DNA of 6,859 nucleotides from an uncultured Flavobacterium sp. (GTDB lineage: Bacteria; Bacteroidota; Bacteroidia; Flavobacteriales; Flavobacteriaceae). Location of the stretch: contig CAMFLD010000154.1 in NCBI GenBank assembly GCA_945957245.1, forward strand, positions 1 through 6,859, given 5' to 3'. This document shows positions 1 to 6,599 of this stretch, one piece after another; positions within the stretch are counted from its first letter, which is position 1; each line of letters starts with the position of its first letter. The notes beneath the pieces were generated by a model. The model saw only the letters and a list, made by a program, of their open reading frames with translations. It had not been told where the DNA came from and ran no database searches. A program made the translations under genes and the position numbers.

Positions 1-3000
1 CAAACCTCGCTCTCTCCGAAACGCTGACCTCCGACTTGAGGTTTACCTCCACGTGGTTTTTGCGTACTCAATGAGTATGGTCCTATAGAACGTGCGTGCA
101 TTTTATCATCAACCATGTGTCCGAGTTTCAACATATAGATCACTCCGACAGTTGCTGGCTGGTGGAAACGCTCTCCAGTTCCTCCATCATATAAGTAGGT
201 ATGTCCAAAACGTGGAATTCCGGCTTCATCAGTCAAGGCGTTAATCTGGTCTAATGTTGCTCCGTCAAAAATTGGTGTAGCATATTTTCTACCCAAGTTC
301 ATTCCGGCCCAACCTAGTACTGTTTCATAAATCTGACCAATGTTCATACGCGATGGTACTCCAAGTGGATTCAATACGATATCTACTGGTGTTCCGTCTT
401 CAAGGAACGGCATGTCTTCGTGACGAACGATACGGGCAACAATACCTTTGTTACCGTGACGTCCTGCCATTTTATCCCCTACTTTCAGTTTACGTTTCTT
501 AGCGATGTATACTTTCGCCAATTTCAGAATACCTGCTGGTAATTCGTCTCCAACTGTGATCGTGAATTTCTCTCTTCTCAAGGCACCCTGCAAGTCATTC
601 AACTTGATTTTGTAGTTGTGGATCAAGTCATTTACCAATGTATTTGACTCTTCATCTGCAACCCATTGTCCTTTAGTAAGGTGAGCGAAATCTTCAACAG
701 CCTGAAGCATTTTCTTAGTATATTTTTTACCTTTTGGTAAAACTTCTTCCCCTAAATCGTTCATAACACCCTGAGATGTTTTTCCGTCAACGATAACAAA
801 TAATTTTTCAATCAATTTGTCTTTTAACTCAACGAATTTGGTTTCGAATTCCATTTCTAAAGACGTCAAATCGTCTTTATCTTTGGTACGTTTCTTTTTA
901 TCTTTTACCGCTCTTGCGAATAATTTTTTGTCAAGAACTACACCGTGTAAAGATGGAGAAGCTTTTAATGAAGCATCTTTTACATCGCCCGCTTTATCCC
1001 CGAAGATAGCTCTAAGAAGTTTTTCTTCCGGAGTTGGATCTGATTCTCCTTTAGGTGTAATTTTACCGATTAGAATGTCACCAGGCTTAACCTCGGCTCC
1101 AATTCTGATCATTCCGTTTTCATCCAAATCTTTGGTAGCTTCCTCAGAAACGTTAGGAATATCATTAGTCAACTCTTCGTTTCCTAATTTGGTATCTCTT
1201 ACTTCCAAAGAATAGTCATCAACGTGGATAGAGGTAAAGATATCATCACGAACTACTTTTTCAGAAATCACAATCGCATCCTCGAAGTTATACCCTTTCC
1301 AAGGCATGAAGGCAACTTTTAGGTTTCTACCTAAAGCCAACTCTCCATTTTGCGTTGCATATCCTTCGCAAAGTACTTGTCCAGGCTTAACTCTGTCTCC
1401 TTTTCTAACGATTGGTTTAAGGTTGATGGAGGTACTTTGGTTCGTTTTTCTAAACTTGATTAACTGATATGTTTTTTCATCCGGGTCAAAACTTACCATT
1501 CTTTCAGCTTCAGTTCTATCGTATTTGATAGTAATCATGTTGGCATCAACGTACTCTACAGTACCGTGACCTTCAGCATTAATCAATACTCTTGAATCAG
1601 AAGCTACCTGACGCTCAAGACCAGTTCCAACGATAGGTGCTTCAGGACGTAACAATGGTACGGCCTGACGCATCATGTTTGATCCCATCAACGCACGGTT
1701 CGCATCATCATGCTCCAAGAACGGAATCAAAGATGCCGAAATTGATGCTATTTGGTTTGGCGCAACGTCAGTATAATGAATTTCTGTTGGATCTACCACA
1801 GGGAAATCACCTTCTTCACGGGCAATAACCTTATCAGCAGTAATTTTTCCATTATCATTCATTTCGATGTTTGCCTGAGCAATCATTTTGCCTTCTTCTT
1901 CTTCTGCGCTTAGGTAAACTGGTTCTGCAGCTAAATCTACAGCTCCATTTTTCACTTCACGGTAAGGTGTTTCGATGAATCCCATTCCGTTTACCTTAGC
2001 GTATACTCCTAATGAAGAAATAAGTCCAATGTTTGGTCCCTCAGGAGTTTCAATTGGGCAAAGACGTCCGTAGTGCGTATAGTGAACGTCACGTACCTCG
2101 AATCCGGCTCTTTCTCTTGAAAGTCCACCAGGTCCAAGTGCTGACAATCTTCTTTTGTGTGTAATCTCAGCTAATGGATTGGTTTGATCCATAAATTGAG
2201 AAAGCTGGTTGGTTCCAAAGAATGAATTGATTACCGATGATAATGTTTTAGCATTAATCAAATCGATAGGTGTGAACACCTCGTTGTCACGAACGTTCAT
2301 TCTTTCACGGATAGTACGTGCCATACGTGCTAAACCAACACCGAATTGTTGTGACAATTGCTCACCAACAGTTCTTACACGACGGTTTGATAAGTGATCG
2401 ATATCATCAATCTCAGCTTTAGAGTTGATCAATTCGATTAAATATTTAACGATAGTAATGATATCCTCTTTAGTCAGGACTTGTTTGTCCATCGGGATAT
2501 CAAGGTTTAATTTTTTGTTCATTCTGTAACGACCTACTTCACCTAAGTTATAACGTTGGTCTGAGAAGAACAATTTATCTATAATACCACGAGCAGTTTC
2601 CTCATCAGGCGGTTCTGCATTACGCAACTGACGGTAGATGTGCTCAACAGCTTCTTTTTCTGAGTTTGTTGGGTCTTTTTGCAACGTGTTGTGGATAATA
2701 GCATAATCAGCCTGATTATTATCCTCTTTGTGAAGCAAAATAGATTTTACGTTAGACTCGATGATTTCCTCAACATTGTCTTTGTCAATGATGGTATCAC
2801 GGTCTAAGATAATCTCATTACGCTCGATAGAAACTACCTCTCCTGTATCCTCGTCCACGAAATCTTCGTGCCAGGTATTCAATACTCTCGCTGCTAATTT
2901 TCTACCAATATATTTTTTAAGTCCTGTTTTAGAAACTTTGATTTCCTCTGCAAGGTCAAATATCTCGAGGATATCTTTATCTCTTTCGAAACCAATAGCA

Positions 3001-3614
3001 CGGAATAAAGTTGTTACAGGTAATTTTTTCTTCCTGTCGATATAAGCGTACATTACGCTGTTAATATCGGTTGCGAATTCAATCCATGAACCTTTGAAAG
3101 GAATAACCCTAGCTGAATACAATTTGGTTCCGTTTGCGTGGAAAGACTGACCGAAGAAAACTCCCGGTGAACGGTGTAACTGCGATACTACTACACGCTC
3201 TGCACCGTTGATTACGAAAGTACCGCTTGGTGTCATATAAGGGATTGTTCCCAAATATACATCCTGTACGATAGTTTCAAAATCCTCATGCTCAGGATCT
3301 GTACAGTAAAGTTTCAGACGTGCTTTTAACGGCACGCTGTATGTCAAACCTCTTTCGATACACTCTTGAATGGTGTAACGTGGTGGGTCAACAAAATAAT
3401 CTAGGAATTCCAATACAAATTGATTTCTTGTATCAGTAATTGGAAAGTTTTCCATGAAGGTGTTGTAAAGCCCTTCGTTGCCTCTCTCATCGGATTTGGT
3501 TTCCAATTGGAAGAAATCCTGGAACGATTTAACCTGTACATCCAGGAAATCCGGATATTGAGGAATGTTTTTGGTAGAGGCAAAATTCAATCTTTCAGTC
3601 TGATTTGTTATCAT
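1..3614 (-). CDS. rpoB: DNA-directed RNA polymerase subunit beta, C-terminal end outside the window
   Basis: This is the beta subunit of RNA polymerase, which forms one side of the catalytic cleft. The frame is open from the ATG at 3614 (MITNQTERLNFASTKNIPQY) through codon 1204 at the left edge, with no stop or frameshift seen. Flavobacterial RpoB is about 1270 residues, so roughly 65 are missing. The rifampicin region is at about 467-493, with QLSQFMDQTNPLAEITHKRR starting at Q470. The positions equal to E. coli D516, H526 and S531 (here D476, H486, S491) are unchanged. Catalytic-site lysines lie in GDKMAGRHGNKG (K1048, K1056), and the motif VDDKMHARS is at about 1168-1176. Compared with Bacillus, about 119 extra residues are inserted between A902 and G1022. 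The E. coli segment between GRHGNKG and KMHARS is about 54 residues shorter here. rpoC is expected beyond the left edge. Confidence 0.98.
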   Translation of the reverse strand, partial: MITNQTERLNFASTKNIPQYPDFLDVQVKSFQDFFQLETKSDERGNEGLYNTFMENFPITDTRNQFVLEFLDYFVDPPRYTIQECIERGLTYSVPLKARLKLYCTDPEHEDFETIVQDVYLGTIPYMTPSGTFVINGAERVVVSQLHRSPGVFFGQSFHANGTKLYSARVIPFKGSWIEFATDINSVMYAYIDRKKKLPVTTLFRAIGFERDKDILEIFDLAEEIKVSKTGLKKYIGRKLAARVLNTWHEDFVDEDTGEVVSIERNEIILDRDTIIDKDNVEEIIESNVKSILLHKEDNNQADYAIIHNTLQKDPTNSEKEAVEHIYRQLRNAEPPDEETARGIIDKLFFSDQRYNLGEVGRYRMNKKLNLDIPMDKQVLTKEDIITIVKYLIELINSKAEIDDIDHLSNRRVRTVGEQLSQQFGVGLARMARTIRERMNVRDNEVFTPIDLINAKTLSSVINSFFGTNQLSQFMDQTNPLAEITHKRRLSALGPGGLSRERAGFEVRDVHYTHYGRLCPIETPEGPNIGLISSLGVYAKVNGMGFIETPYREVKNGAVDLAAEPVYLSAEEEEGKMIAQANIEMNDNGKITADKVIAREEGDFPVVDPTEIHYTDVAPNQIASISASLIPFLEHDDANRALMGSNMMRQAVPLLRPEAPIVGTGLERQVASDSRVLINAEGHGTVEYVDANMITIKYDRTEAERMVSFDPDEKTYQLIKFRKTNQSTSINLKPIVRKGDRVKPGQVLCEGYATQNGELALGRNLKVAFMPWKGYNFEDAIVISEKVVRDDIFTSIHVDDYSLEVRDTKLGNEELTNDIPNVSEEATKDLDENGMIRIGAEVKPGDILIGKITPKGESDPTPEEKLLRAIFGDKAGDVKDASLKASPSLHGVVLDKKLFARAVKDKKKRTKDKDDLTSLEMEFETKFVELKDKLIEKLFVIVDGKTSQGVMNDLGEEVLPKGKKYTKKMLQAVEDFAHLTKGQWVADEESNTLVNDLIHNYKIKLNDLQGALRREKFTITVGDELPAGILKLAKVYIAKKRKLKVGDKMAGRHGNKGIVARIVRHEDMPFLEDGTPVDIVLNPLGVPSRMNIGQIYETVLGWAGMNLGRKYATPIFDGATLDQINALTDEAGIPRFGHTYLYDGGTGERFHQPATVGVIYMLKLGHMVDDKMHARSIGPYSLSTQKPRGGKPQVGGQRFGESEV

Positions 3615-3752
3615 CAATGGACAAAATTTTGATTTAAAAAAGTAATTTGTTTGTGTAAAAACACTGTATAATCTCTACTTTCCTTTTTTTGATAATCAAT
3701 ACCTCTTAAAAATAAACCAGGAAATTTGTCTATTTTTTTCTTCGTATTGATT

Positions 3753-3774
3753 AAAAGCTCATTCATAGCTGAGC
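3753..3774 (-). repeat. Small third hairpin with TTTT tail in the rplL-rpoB gap
   Basis: GCTCA (3757-3761) and TGAGC (3770-3774) can pair around an 8-base loop. On the minus strand the stem is followed directly by TTTT (3756-3753). The 5-bp stem is weak, but stem plus T-run resembles a minimal terminator, and it is the third inverted repeat in a row in this gap. It may add to the attenuation or be chance. Confidence 0.3.
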
Positions 3775-3782
3775 CGTTTTTG

Positions 3783-3810
3783 ATAATGAAATTGGATATA
3801 ATTTCATTAT
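3783..3810 (-). repeat. Perfect 11-bp inverted repeat in the rplL-rpoB gap
   Basis: ATAATGAAATT (3783-3793) and AATTTCATTAT (3800-3810) are perfect inverse complements around a 6-base spacer. It starts just after the T-run of the larger hairpin. It is A/T-rich and is not followed by a T-run on the minus strand, so it is not a terminator by itself. It could be a second RNA stem for processing or stability, or a dyad site for a DNA-binding protein. The sequence alone does not decide. Confidence 0.5.
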
Positions 3811-3813
3811 ACG

Positions 3814-3856
3814 AAAAATGGTTTAGGCCGTTGGACGCATGTCCAAGGCCTAAACC
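3814..3856 (-). terminator. Strong hairpin plus T-run between rplL and rpoB, likely attenuator
   Basis: The arms at 3820-3836 and 3841-3856 pair over 16 bp (GGTTTAGGCC and TTGGAC blocks), with one unpaired base at 3830 and a 4-base loop at 3837-3840. On the minus strand the stem is followed by A and then TTTTT (3818-3814), the layout of an intrinsic terminator. It begins 22 bases after the rplL stop and ends well before rpoB. In E. coli, an attenuator in the same gap lets only part of the transcripts continue into rpoBC, and an RNase III site lies nearby. By analogy I infer partial termination, or a processing stem, that lowers RNA polymerase output relative to ribosomal protein output. The T-run is modest (five T), which suits a leaky terminator. 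Confidence 0.75.
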
Positions 3857-3878
3857 TAGTCCTAAAACCGGTGTTTTG

Positions 3879-4253
3879 TTATTTCAACTCAACAACAGCT
3901 CCAGCTTCTTCTAAAGATTTTTTCAAACCTTCAGCTTCTGCTTTAGAAACTCCTTCTTTGATGTTTGCAGGCGCACCATCAACGATATCTTTTGCTTCTT
4001 TCAAGCCAAGACCTGTTAATTCTTTTACAGCTTTAACTACTGCTAATTTAGAAGCACCAGCATCTTTCAATACTACTGTGAATTCTGTTTGCTCTTCAGC
4101 AGCTCCACCGTCACCAGCACCACCAGCAGCAACTACTACTGCAGCAGCAGCAGGCTCGATTCCGTACTCATCTTTTAATATTGTAGCTAAATCATTAACT
4201 TCTTTTACAGTTAAGTTAACTAATTGTTCTGCGAATTGTTTCAAATCTGCCAT
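3879..4253 (-). CDS. rplL: 50S ribosomal protein L7/L12
   Basis: L7/L12 is the multicopy stalk protein that binds EF-Tu, EF-G, IF2 and RF3 and stimulates GTP hydrolysis on the ribosome. The protein has 124 residues (E. coli 121). The N-terminal helical domain (about 1-32) forms dimers and docks on the L10 helix. A flexible Ala/Gly/Val hinge follows (34-53, PAAAAVVVAAGGAGDGGAAE). The globular factor-binding domain runs from 54 to 124, with the conserved KAVKELTGLGLKEAKDIVD (74-92) and EGVSKAEAEGLKKSLEEAGA (100-119). The start at 4253 gives the standard MADL N-terminus and is preceded by GATAGAAAAA, not a true SD. After the stop there are 22 bases and then a strong hairpin with a T-run, so transcription into rpoB is probably attenuated here. 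Confidence 0.98.
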   Translation of the reverse strand: MADLKQFAEQLVNLTVKEVNDLATILKDEYGIEPAAAAVVVAAGGAGDGGAAEEQTEFTVVLKDAGASKLAVVKAVKELTGLGLKEAKDIVDGAPANIKEGVSKAEAEGLKKSLEEAGAVVELK

Positions 4254-4264
4254 TTTTTCTATCG

Positions 4265-4283
4265 TTTAAAATGTTCTTTTAAA
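4265..4283 (-). repeat. A/T-only inverted repeat in the rplJ-rplL gap
   Basis: A perfect 7-bp inverted repeat (TTTAAAA with TTTTAAA, 5-base loop) lies 11 bases upstream of the rplL start. Every pair is A-T, so an RNA stem would be weak, and in such A/T-rich spacer DNA it may be chance. The position could influence rplL translation, which must be several times higher than that of rplJ because each L10 carries multiple L7/L12 copies. Confidence 0.3.
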
Positions 4284-4308
4284 TTATTATTTTTTTAGTC
4301 TGCTCTAA

Positions 4309-4809
4309 TTATTCAGCTGCTTCACCTTTTTGTTCAGCGTTGTTCAACAAAGCTGAAATAATACGTTTAGCAGGCGATTGAAGTAATCCGATGATTTCTC
4401 CGATAACTTCTTCTTTAGATTTAAGAGATGCCAAGCTATCTAACATATTGTCTCCAATGTAGATTTCCTGATTGATATAAGCACCTTTAAATACTGGTTT
4501 ATCAGATTTCTTTCTGAAATCTTTGATGATTTTAGCAGGAGCATTTGCTACATTAGCAATGAACACTGATGAGTTCCCTTTTAATACTGTTGGTAAATCA
4601 CCGTAGTCATTTGCTGAAGCCTCCATAGCTTTCTCAAGCAAAGTATTTTTAACTACTTCCAGTTTGATTCCCGCTTTGAAACAAGCTCTTCTTAAGTTTG
4701 AAGTTGTTTCTGCATCCAATCCTGAAGTATCTGCAATATAAATTATATTACTTTCAGCCAACTTTGCAGTTAAATCTTCTATCGCGATTGATTTTTCTTC
4801 TCTTGTCAT
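4309..4809 (-). CDS. rplJ: 50S ribosomal protein L10
   Basis: L10 is the base of the ribosomal stalk. Its N-terminal domain binds 23S rRNA beside L11, and its C-terminal helix carries the L7/L12 dimers that recruit translation GTPases. The protein has 166 residues (E. coli 165). The N-terminal domain (about 1-130) shows GLDAETTSNLRRACFKAGIK (30-49) followed by the conserved VVKNTLLEKA (52-61). The C-terminal helix (about 132-158, SKEEVIGEIIGLLQSPAKRI and on) is the L7/L12 platform, and the protein ends in a short charged tail, KGEAAE. The upstream gap to rplA is only 23 bases (4810-4832). That is too short for the structured L10-binding leader that controls rplJL translation in E. coli and many other bacteria. 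rplL follows after 55 bases. Confidence 0.97.
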   Translation of the reverse strand: MTREEKSIAIEDLTAKLAESNIIYIADTSGLDAETTSNLRRACFKAGIKLEVVKNTLLEKAMEASANDYGDLPTVLKGNSSVFIANVANAPAKIIKDFRKKSDKPVFKGAYINQEIYIGDNMLDSLASLKSKEEVIGEIIGLLQSPAKRIISALLNNAEQKGEAAE

Positions 4810-4832
4810 AATAAAATATTTTTAACTACCAA

Positions 4833-5522
4833 TTATACTGCTTTAGGATCTAAGGCAATAGCAGGACTCATAGTACTGGACAAGTGAATAGACTTGATGT
4901 ACTGACCTTTAGCTGCAGTTGGTTTTAATTTGATTAATGTTTGTATAATTTCGTGAGCGTTCTCAGTTATTTTGTCTGCATCAAAAGAAATTCTTCCGAT
5001 ACCAGCGTGAACGATTCCGGTTTTGTCAACTTTGAAGTCGATTTTACCAGATTTCACTTCCTGAACTGCTTTTCCAATCTCCATAGTAACAGTACCTGTT
5101 TTAGGGTTTGGCATTAAACCTCTTGGTCCTAATACTCTTCCTAATGGTCCTAATTTACCCATAATAGCCGGCATTGTGATGATTACATCAACATCTGTCC
5201 AACCATCTTTAATTTTTTGAAGATAATCATCCAATCCTACGTGGTCAGCTCCGGCAGCTTTTGCCTCAGCTTCTTTATCAGGAGTTACCAAAGCCAAAAC
5301 TTTAATATCTTTACCTGTTCCATGAGGAAGGGTTACAACACCTCTTACCATTTGGTTTGCTTTTCTTGGATCAACTCCTAAACGAACAGCAATATCTACT
5401 GACTCATCAAATTTTGCAGAAGCAACTGTTTTCAATAAAGATGAAGCATCTTTTAATGAATACAATTTGTTTTTCTCAATTTTTGAAGCAGCCTCTTTTT
5501 GTTTTTTTGTCAATTTTGCCAT
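4833..5522 (-). CDS. rplA: 50S ribosomal protein L1
   Basis: L1 forms the mobile L1 stalk on 23S rRNA helices 76-78 and helps release deacylated tRNA from the E site. In many bacteria it also represses its own rplK-rplA mRNA. The protein has 229 residues (E. coli 234). Domain I is split between the N-terminus (about 1-66) and the C-terminal part (about 160-229), with domain II inserted between. The family signature spans about 118-146, with MGKLGPLGRVLGPRG at 121-135 followed by LMPNPKTGTV (136-145). The rRNA-contacting N-terminal strand includes FDESVDIAVRLGVDPRKANQ (38-57). The start at 5522 follows the rplK stop after 3 bases and has an SD-like AAAGGA 6 bases upstream. rplJ begins 23 bases after the stop. 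Confidence 0.98.
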   Translation of the reverse strand: MAKLTKKQKEAASKIEKNKLYSLKDASSLLKTVASAKFDESVDIAVRLGVDPRKANQMVRGVVTLPHGTGKDIKVLALVTPDKEAEAKAAGADHVGLDDYLQKIKDGWTDVDVIITMPAIMGKLGPLGRVLGPRGLMPNPKTGTVTMEIGKAVQEVKSGKIDFKVDKTGIVHAGIGRISFDADKITENAHEIIQTLIKLKPTAAKGQYIKSIHLSSTMSPAIALDPKAV

Positions 5523-5525
5523 GTC

Positions 5526-5972
5526 TTATCCTTTGTTTATAGGAGAATCTCCAGTTACAGTTAATCCCATTGATCTAGCTGTTCCAGCAACCATACTCAT
5601 CGCAGATTCGATAGTGAATGCATTTAAATCAGGCATCTTGTCTTCAGCAATCGTTTTGATTTGGTCCCATGAAACGTTACCAACTTTACGACGATTAGGC
5701 TCTCCAGAACCAGATTTTAATTTAGCAGCATCCAATAATTGAATTGCAGCAGGTGGAGTTTTCACGACAAAATCGAATGATTTGTCTTTGTACACGGTAA
5801 TTTGTACCGGTAACACTTTGCCAGGTTGATCTTGTGTTCTAGCATTAAATTGCTTACAGAACTCCATGATGTTTACCCCAGCAGCTCCCAGAGCAGGTCC
5901 AACCGGTGGCGATGGGTTCGCAGCACCTCCCTTAACTTGTAGTTTAACTACTTTACTAATCTCTTTAGCCAT
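5526..5972 (-). CDS. rplK: 50S ribosomal protein L11
   Basis: L11 binds helices 43-44 of 23S rRNA at the base of the L7/L12 stalk. There it takes part in elongation factor function and, in many bacteria, in sensing uncharged tRNA through RelA. The protein has 148 residues; E. coli L11 has 141. The N-terminal domain carries the flexible proline-rich loop SPPVGPALGAAGVN (21-34). P22 and P26, the residues tied to thiostrepton and micrococcin sensitivity in other bacteria, are both present. The C-terminal rRNA-binding domain covers about 75-141, including MPDLNAFTIESAMSMVAG (113-130) and TARSMGL (131-137). A short tail, GDSPINKG, extends past the E. coli end. The start at 5972 gives the normal MAKE-type N-terminus. 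The stop is only 3 bases before the rplA ATG, which suggests translational coupling. Confidence 0.98.
   Translation of the reverse strand: MAKEISKVVKLQVKGGAANPSPPVGPALGAAGVNIMEFCKQFNARTQDQPGKVLPVQITVYKDKSFDFVVKTPPAAIQLLDAAKLKSGSGEPNRRKVGNVSWDQIKTIAEDKMPDLNAFTIESAMSMVAGTARSMGLTVTGDSPINKG
5529..5534 (-). promoter_or_regulatory. Shine-Dalgarno-like AAAGGA of rplA, inside the end of rplK
   Basis: On the minus strand the sequence AAAGGA sits immediately before the rplK stop codon and 6 bases upstream of the rplA ATG (5522). This is normal spacing for a ribosome binding site, and it supports the chosen L1 start. It stands out because the other starts in the window are preceded by A/T-rich sequence without a purine-rich GGA motif, as expected in Bacteroidota. 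The six bases also encode the last codons of L11, so the match could be chance. Confidence 0.45.
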
Positions 5973-6037
5973 TGTTTTAAATAAAATTGCATCGGTCTGT
6001 GGAAGCAGACTTTTGCGGTTTATAATAGTGTAACAAA
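5973..6037 (-). promoter_or_regulatory. nusG-rplK spacer and rplK 5' leader with small hairpin
   Basis: This 65-base spacer is the longest gap between tRNA-Trp and rplL, and it is the 5' leader of rplK. It contains a 5-bp inverted repeat, GTCTG (5995-5999) and CAGAC (6006-6010), with a 6-base loop. The hairpin ends about 22 bases before the rplK ATG, and A/T-rich sequence fills the rest. In E. coli, L1 represses the rplKA mRNA by binding the leader of rplK, so this is where such a site would be expected. I cannot confirm an L1-binding fold by eye. No T-run follows the hairpin, so it is not a terminator. I saw no match to the Flavobacterium -7 element TAnnTTTG here. Confidence 0.35.
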
Positions 6038-6589
6038 TTATACTTTTTCAACTTGCATAAATGCCAGTTCCAGTGGAGTTTTTCTTCCGAAAATTTTCAC
6101 CATAACTTCCAGTTTACGCTTATCTTCATTTATTTTTTCAATAGTTCCGTTGAAACCGTTGAAAGGACCATCTATTACTTTGATGGTTTCACCAATAGTA
6201 TATGGTATATTTTGATTATCGGTATTTACAGCCAATTCGTCTACTTTACCAAGCATACGGTTAACTTCCGACATTCTCAAAGGCACTGGATCTCCTCCTT
6301 TTACTTCACCTAAAAATCCAATCACACCTGTAATTGATTTGATAATGTGTGGTATTTCACCAATTAGGTTAGCTTCAATCATCACATAACCCGGAAAGTA
6401 AACTTTATCCTTAGCTATTTTTTTCCCGTCTCTTACCTGCACTACTTTTTCAGTTGGAACAAGAACCTGGGAAATGTGATCTGACATTCCTAATCTATTG
6501 ATTTCAGTTTCGATGTAAGCTTTGACTTTATTTTCCTGTCCGCTTACAGCCCGAACTACATACCATTTCTTTACATTATTATCAGCCAT
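6038..6589 (-). CDS. nusG: Transcription termination/antitermination factor NusG
   Basis: NusG binds RNA polymerase across the beta prime clamp and beta lobe to aid processive elongation. Through its second domain it can contact Rho or ribosomal protein S10. The protein has 183 residues, close to E. coli NusG (181). The NGN domain covers about residues 6-115, starting with the typical KKWYVVRAVSGQEN (7-20) and containing KVYFPGYVMIEANL (62-75), which includes the conserved FPGY segment. The C-terminal KOW domain covers about 130-183, with VIDGPFNGFNGTIEKIN at 138-154. The start at 6589 is placed 10 bases after the secE stop and puts the NGN domain directly at the N-terminus. No large insertion between the domains is visible, so this looks like housekeeping NusG and not a specialised paralogue of the kind linked to polysaccharide loci. 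Confidence 0.97.
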   Translation of the reverse strand: MADNNVKKWYVVRAVSGQENKVKAYIETEINRLGMSDHISQVLVPTEKVVQVRDGKKIAKDKVYFPGYVMIEANLIGEIPHIIKSITGVIGFLGEVKGGDPVPLRMSEVNRMLGKVDELAVNTDNQNIPYTIGETIKVIDGPFNGFNGTIEKINEDKRKLEVMVKIFGRKTPLELAFMQVEKV

Positions 6590-6599
6590 TTCAGAGAAA

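Larger units (their letters stand above)
3615..3878 (-). other. Non-coding rplL-rpoB spacer (rpoB leader)
   Basis: This 264-base gap is by far the longest in the window and holds no credible gene. Its rplL-proximal half contains three inverted repeats in tandem (3753-3856). The rpoB-proximal part (3615-3750) is A/T-rich, with long A and T runs and no hairpin that I can see. I found no match to the Flavobacterium promoter element TAnnTTTG on the minus strand, so a separate rpoB promoter is not evident and read-through from rplL is the simplest reading. A perfect 10-base palindrome, CAAAATTTTG (3622-3631), lies 7 bases upstream of the rpoB ATG. No Shine-Dalgarno motif precedes that start. Confidence 0.7.

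Noticed and set aside
817..1215. Plus-strand reading frame of 132 codons opposite rpoB
   Set aside because: Ser/Leu-rich antisense shadow of conserved rpoB codons, with no start signal or family resemblance.
3401..3583. Minus-strand 60-codon frame inside the start of rpoB
   Set aside because: It is out of frame with rpoB, whose translation is strongly conserved over the same bases, so it is a shadow.
3864..3877. Five-bp inverted repeat (AAAAC and GTTTT) right after the rplL stop
   Set aside because: Four of the five pairs are A-T and the loop is four bases, so it is too weak and short to separate from chance. The larger hairpin next to it explains the region better.
3726..3914. Plus-strand reading frame of 62 codons across the rplL-rpoB gap
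   Set aside because: It runs through all three inverted repeats and into the end of rplL on the opposite strand. It has no recognisable motif and no ribosome binding site. The gap is better explained as regulatory.
3871..4269. Plus-strand reading frame of 132 codons opposite rplL
   Set aside because: It is the mirror of a biased, Ala/Lys-rich rplL sequence, with no recognisable domain and a Ser/Ala/Pro-rich composition typical of antisense frames. rplL is unambiguous on the other strand.
5467..5742. Plus-strand 91-codon frame across the rplK-rplA junction
   Set aside because: It is antisense to two certain ribosomal protein genes, with no domain or start signal of its own.
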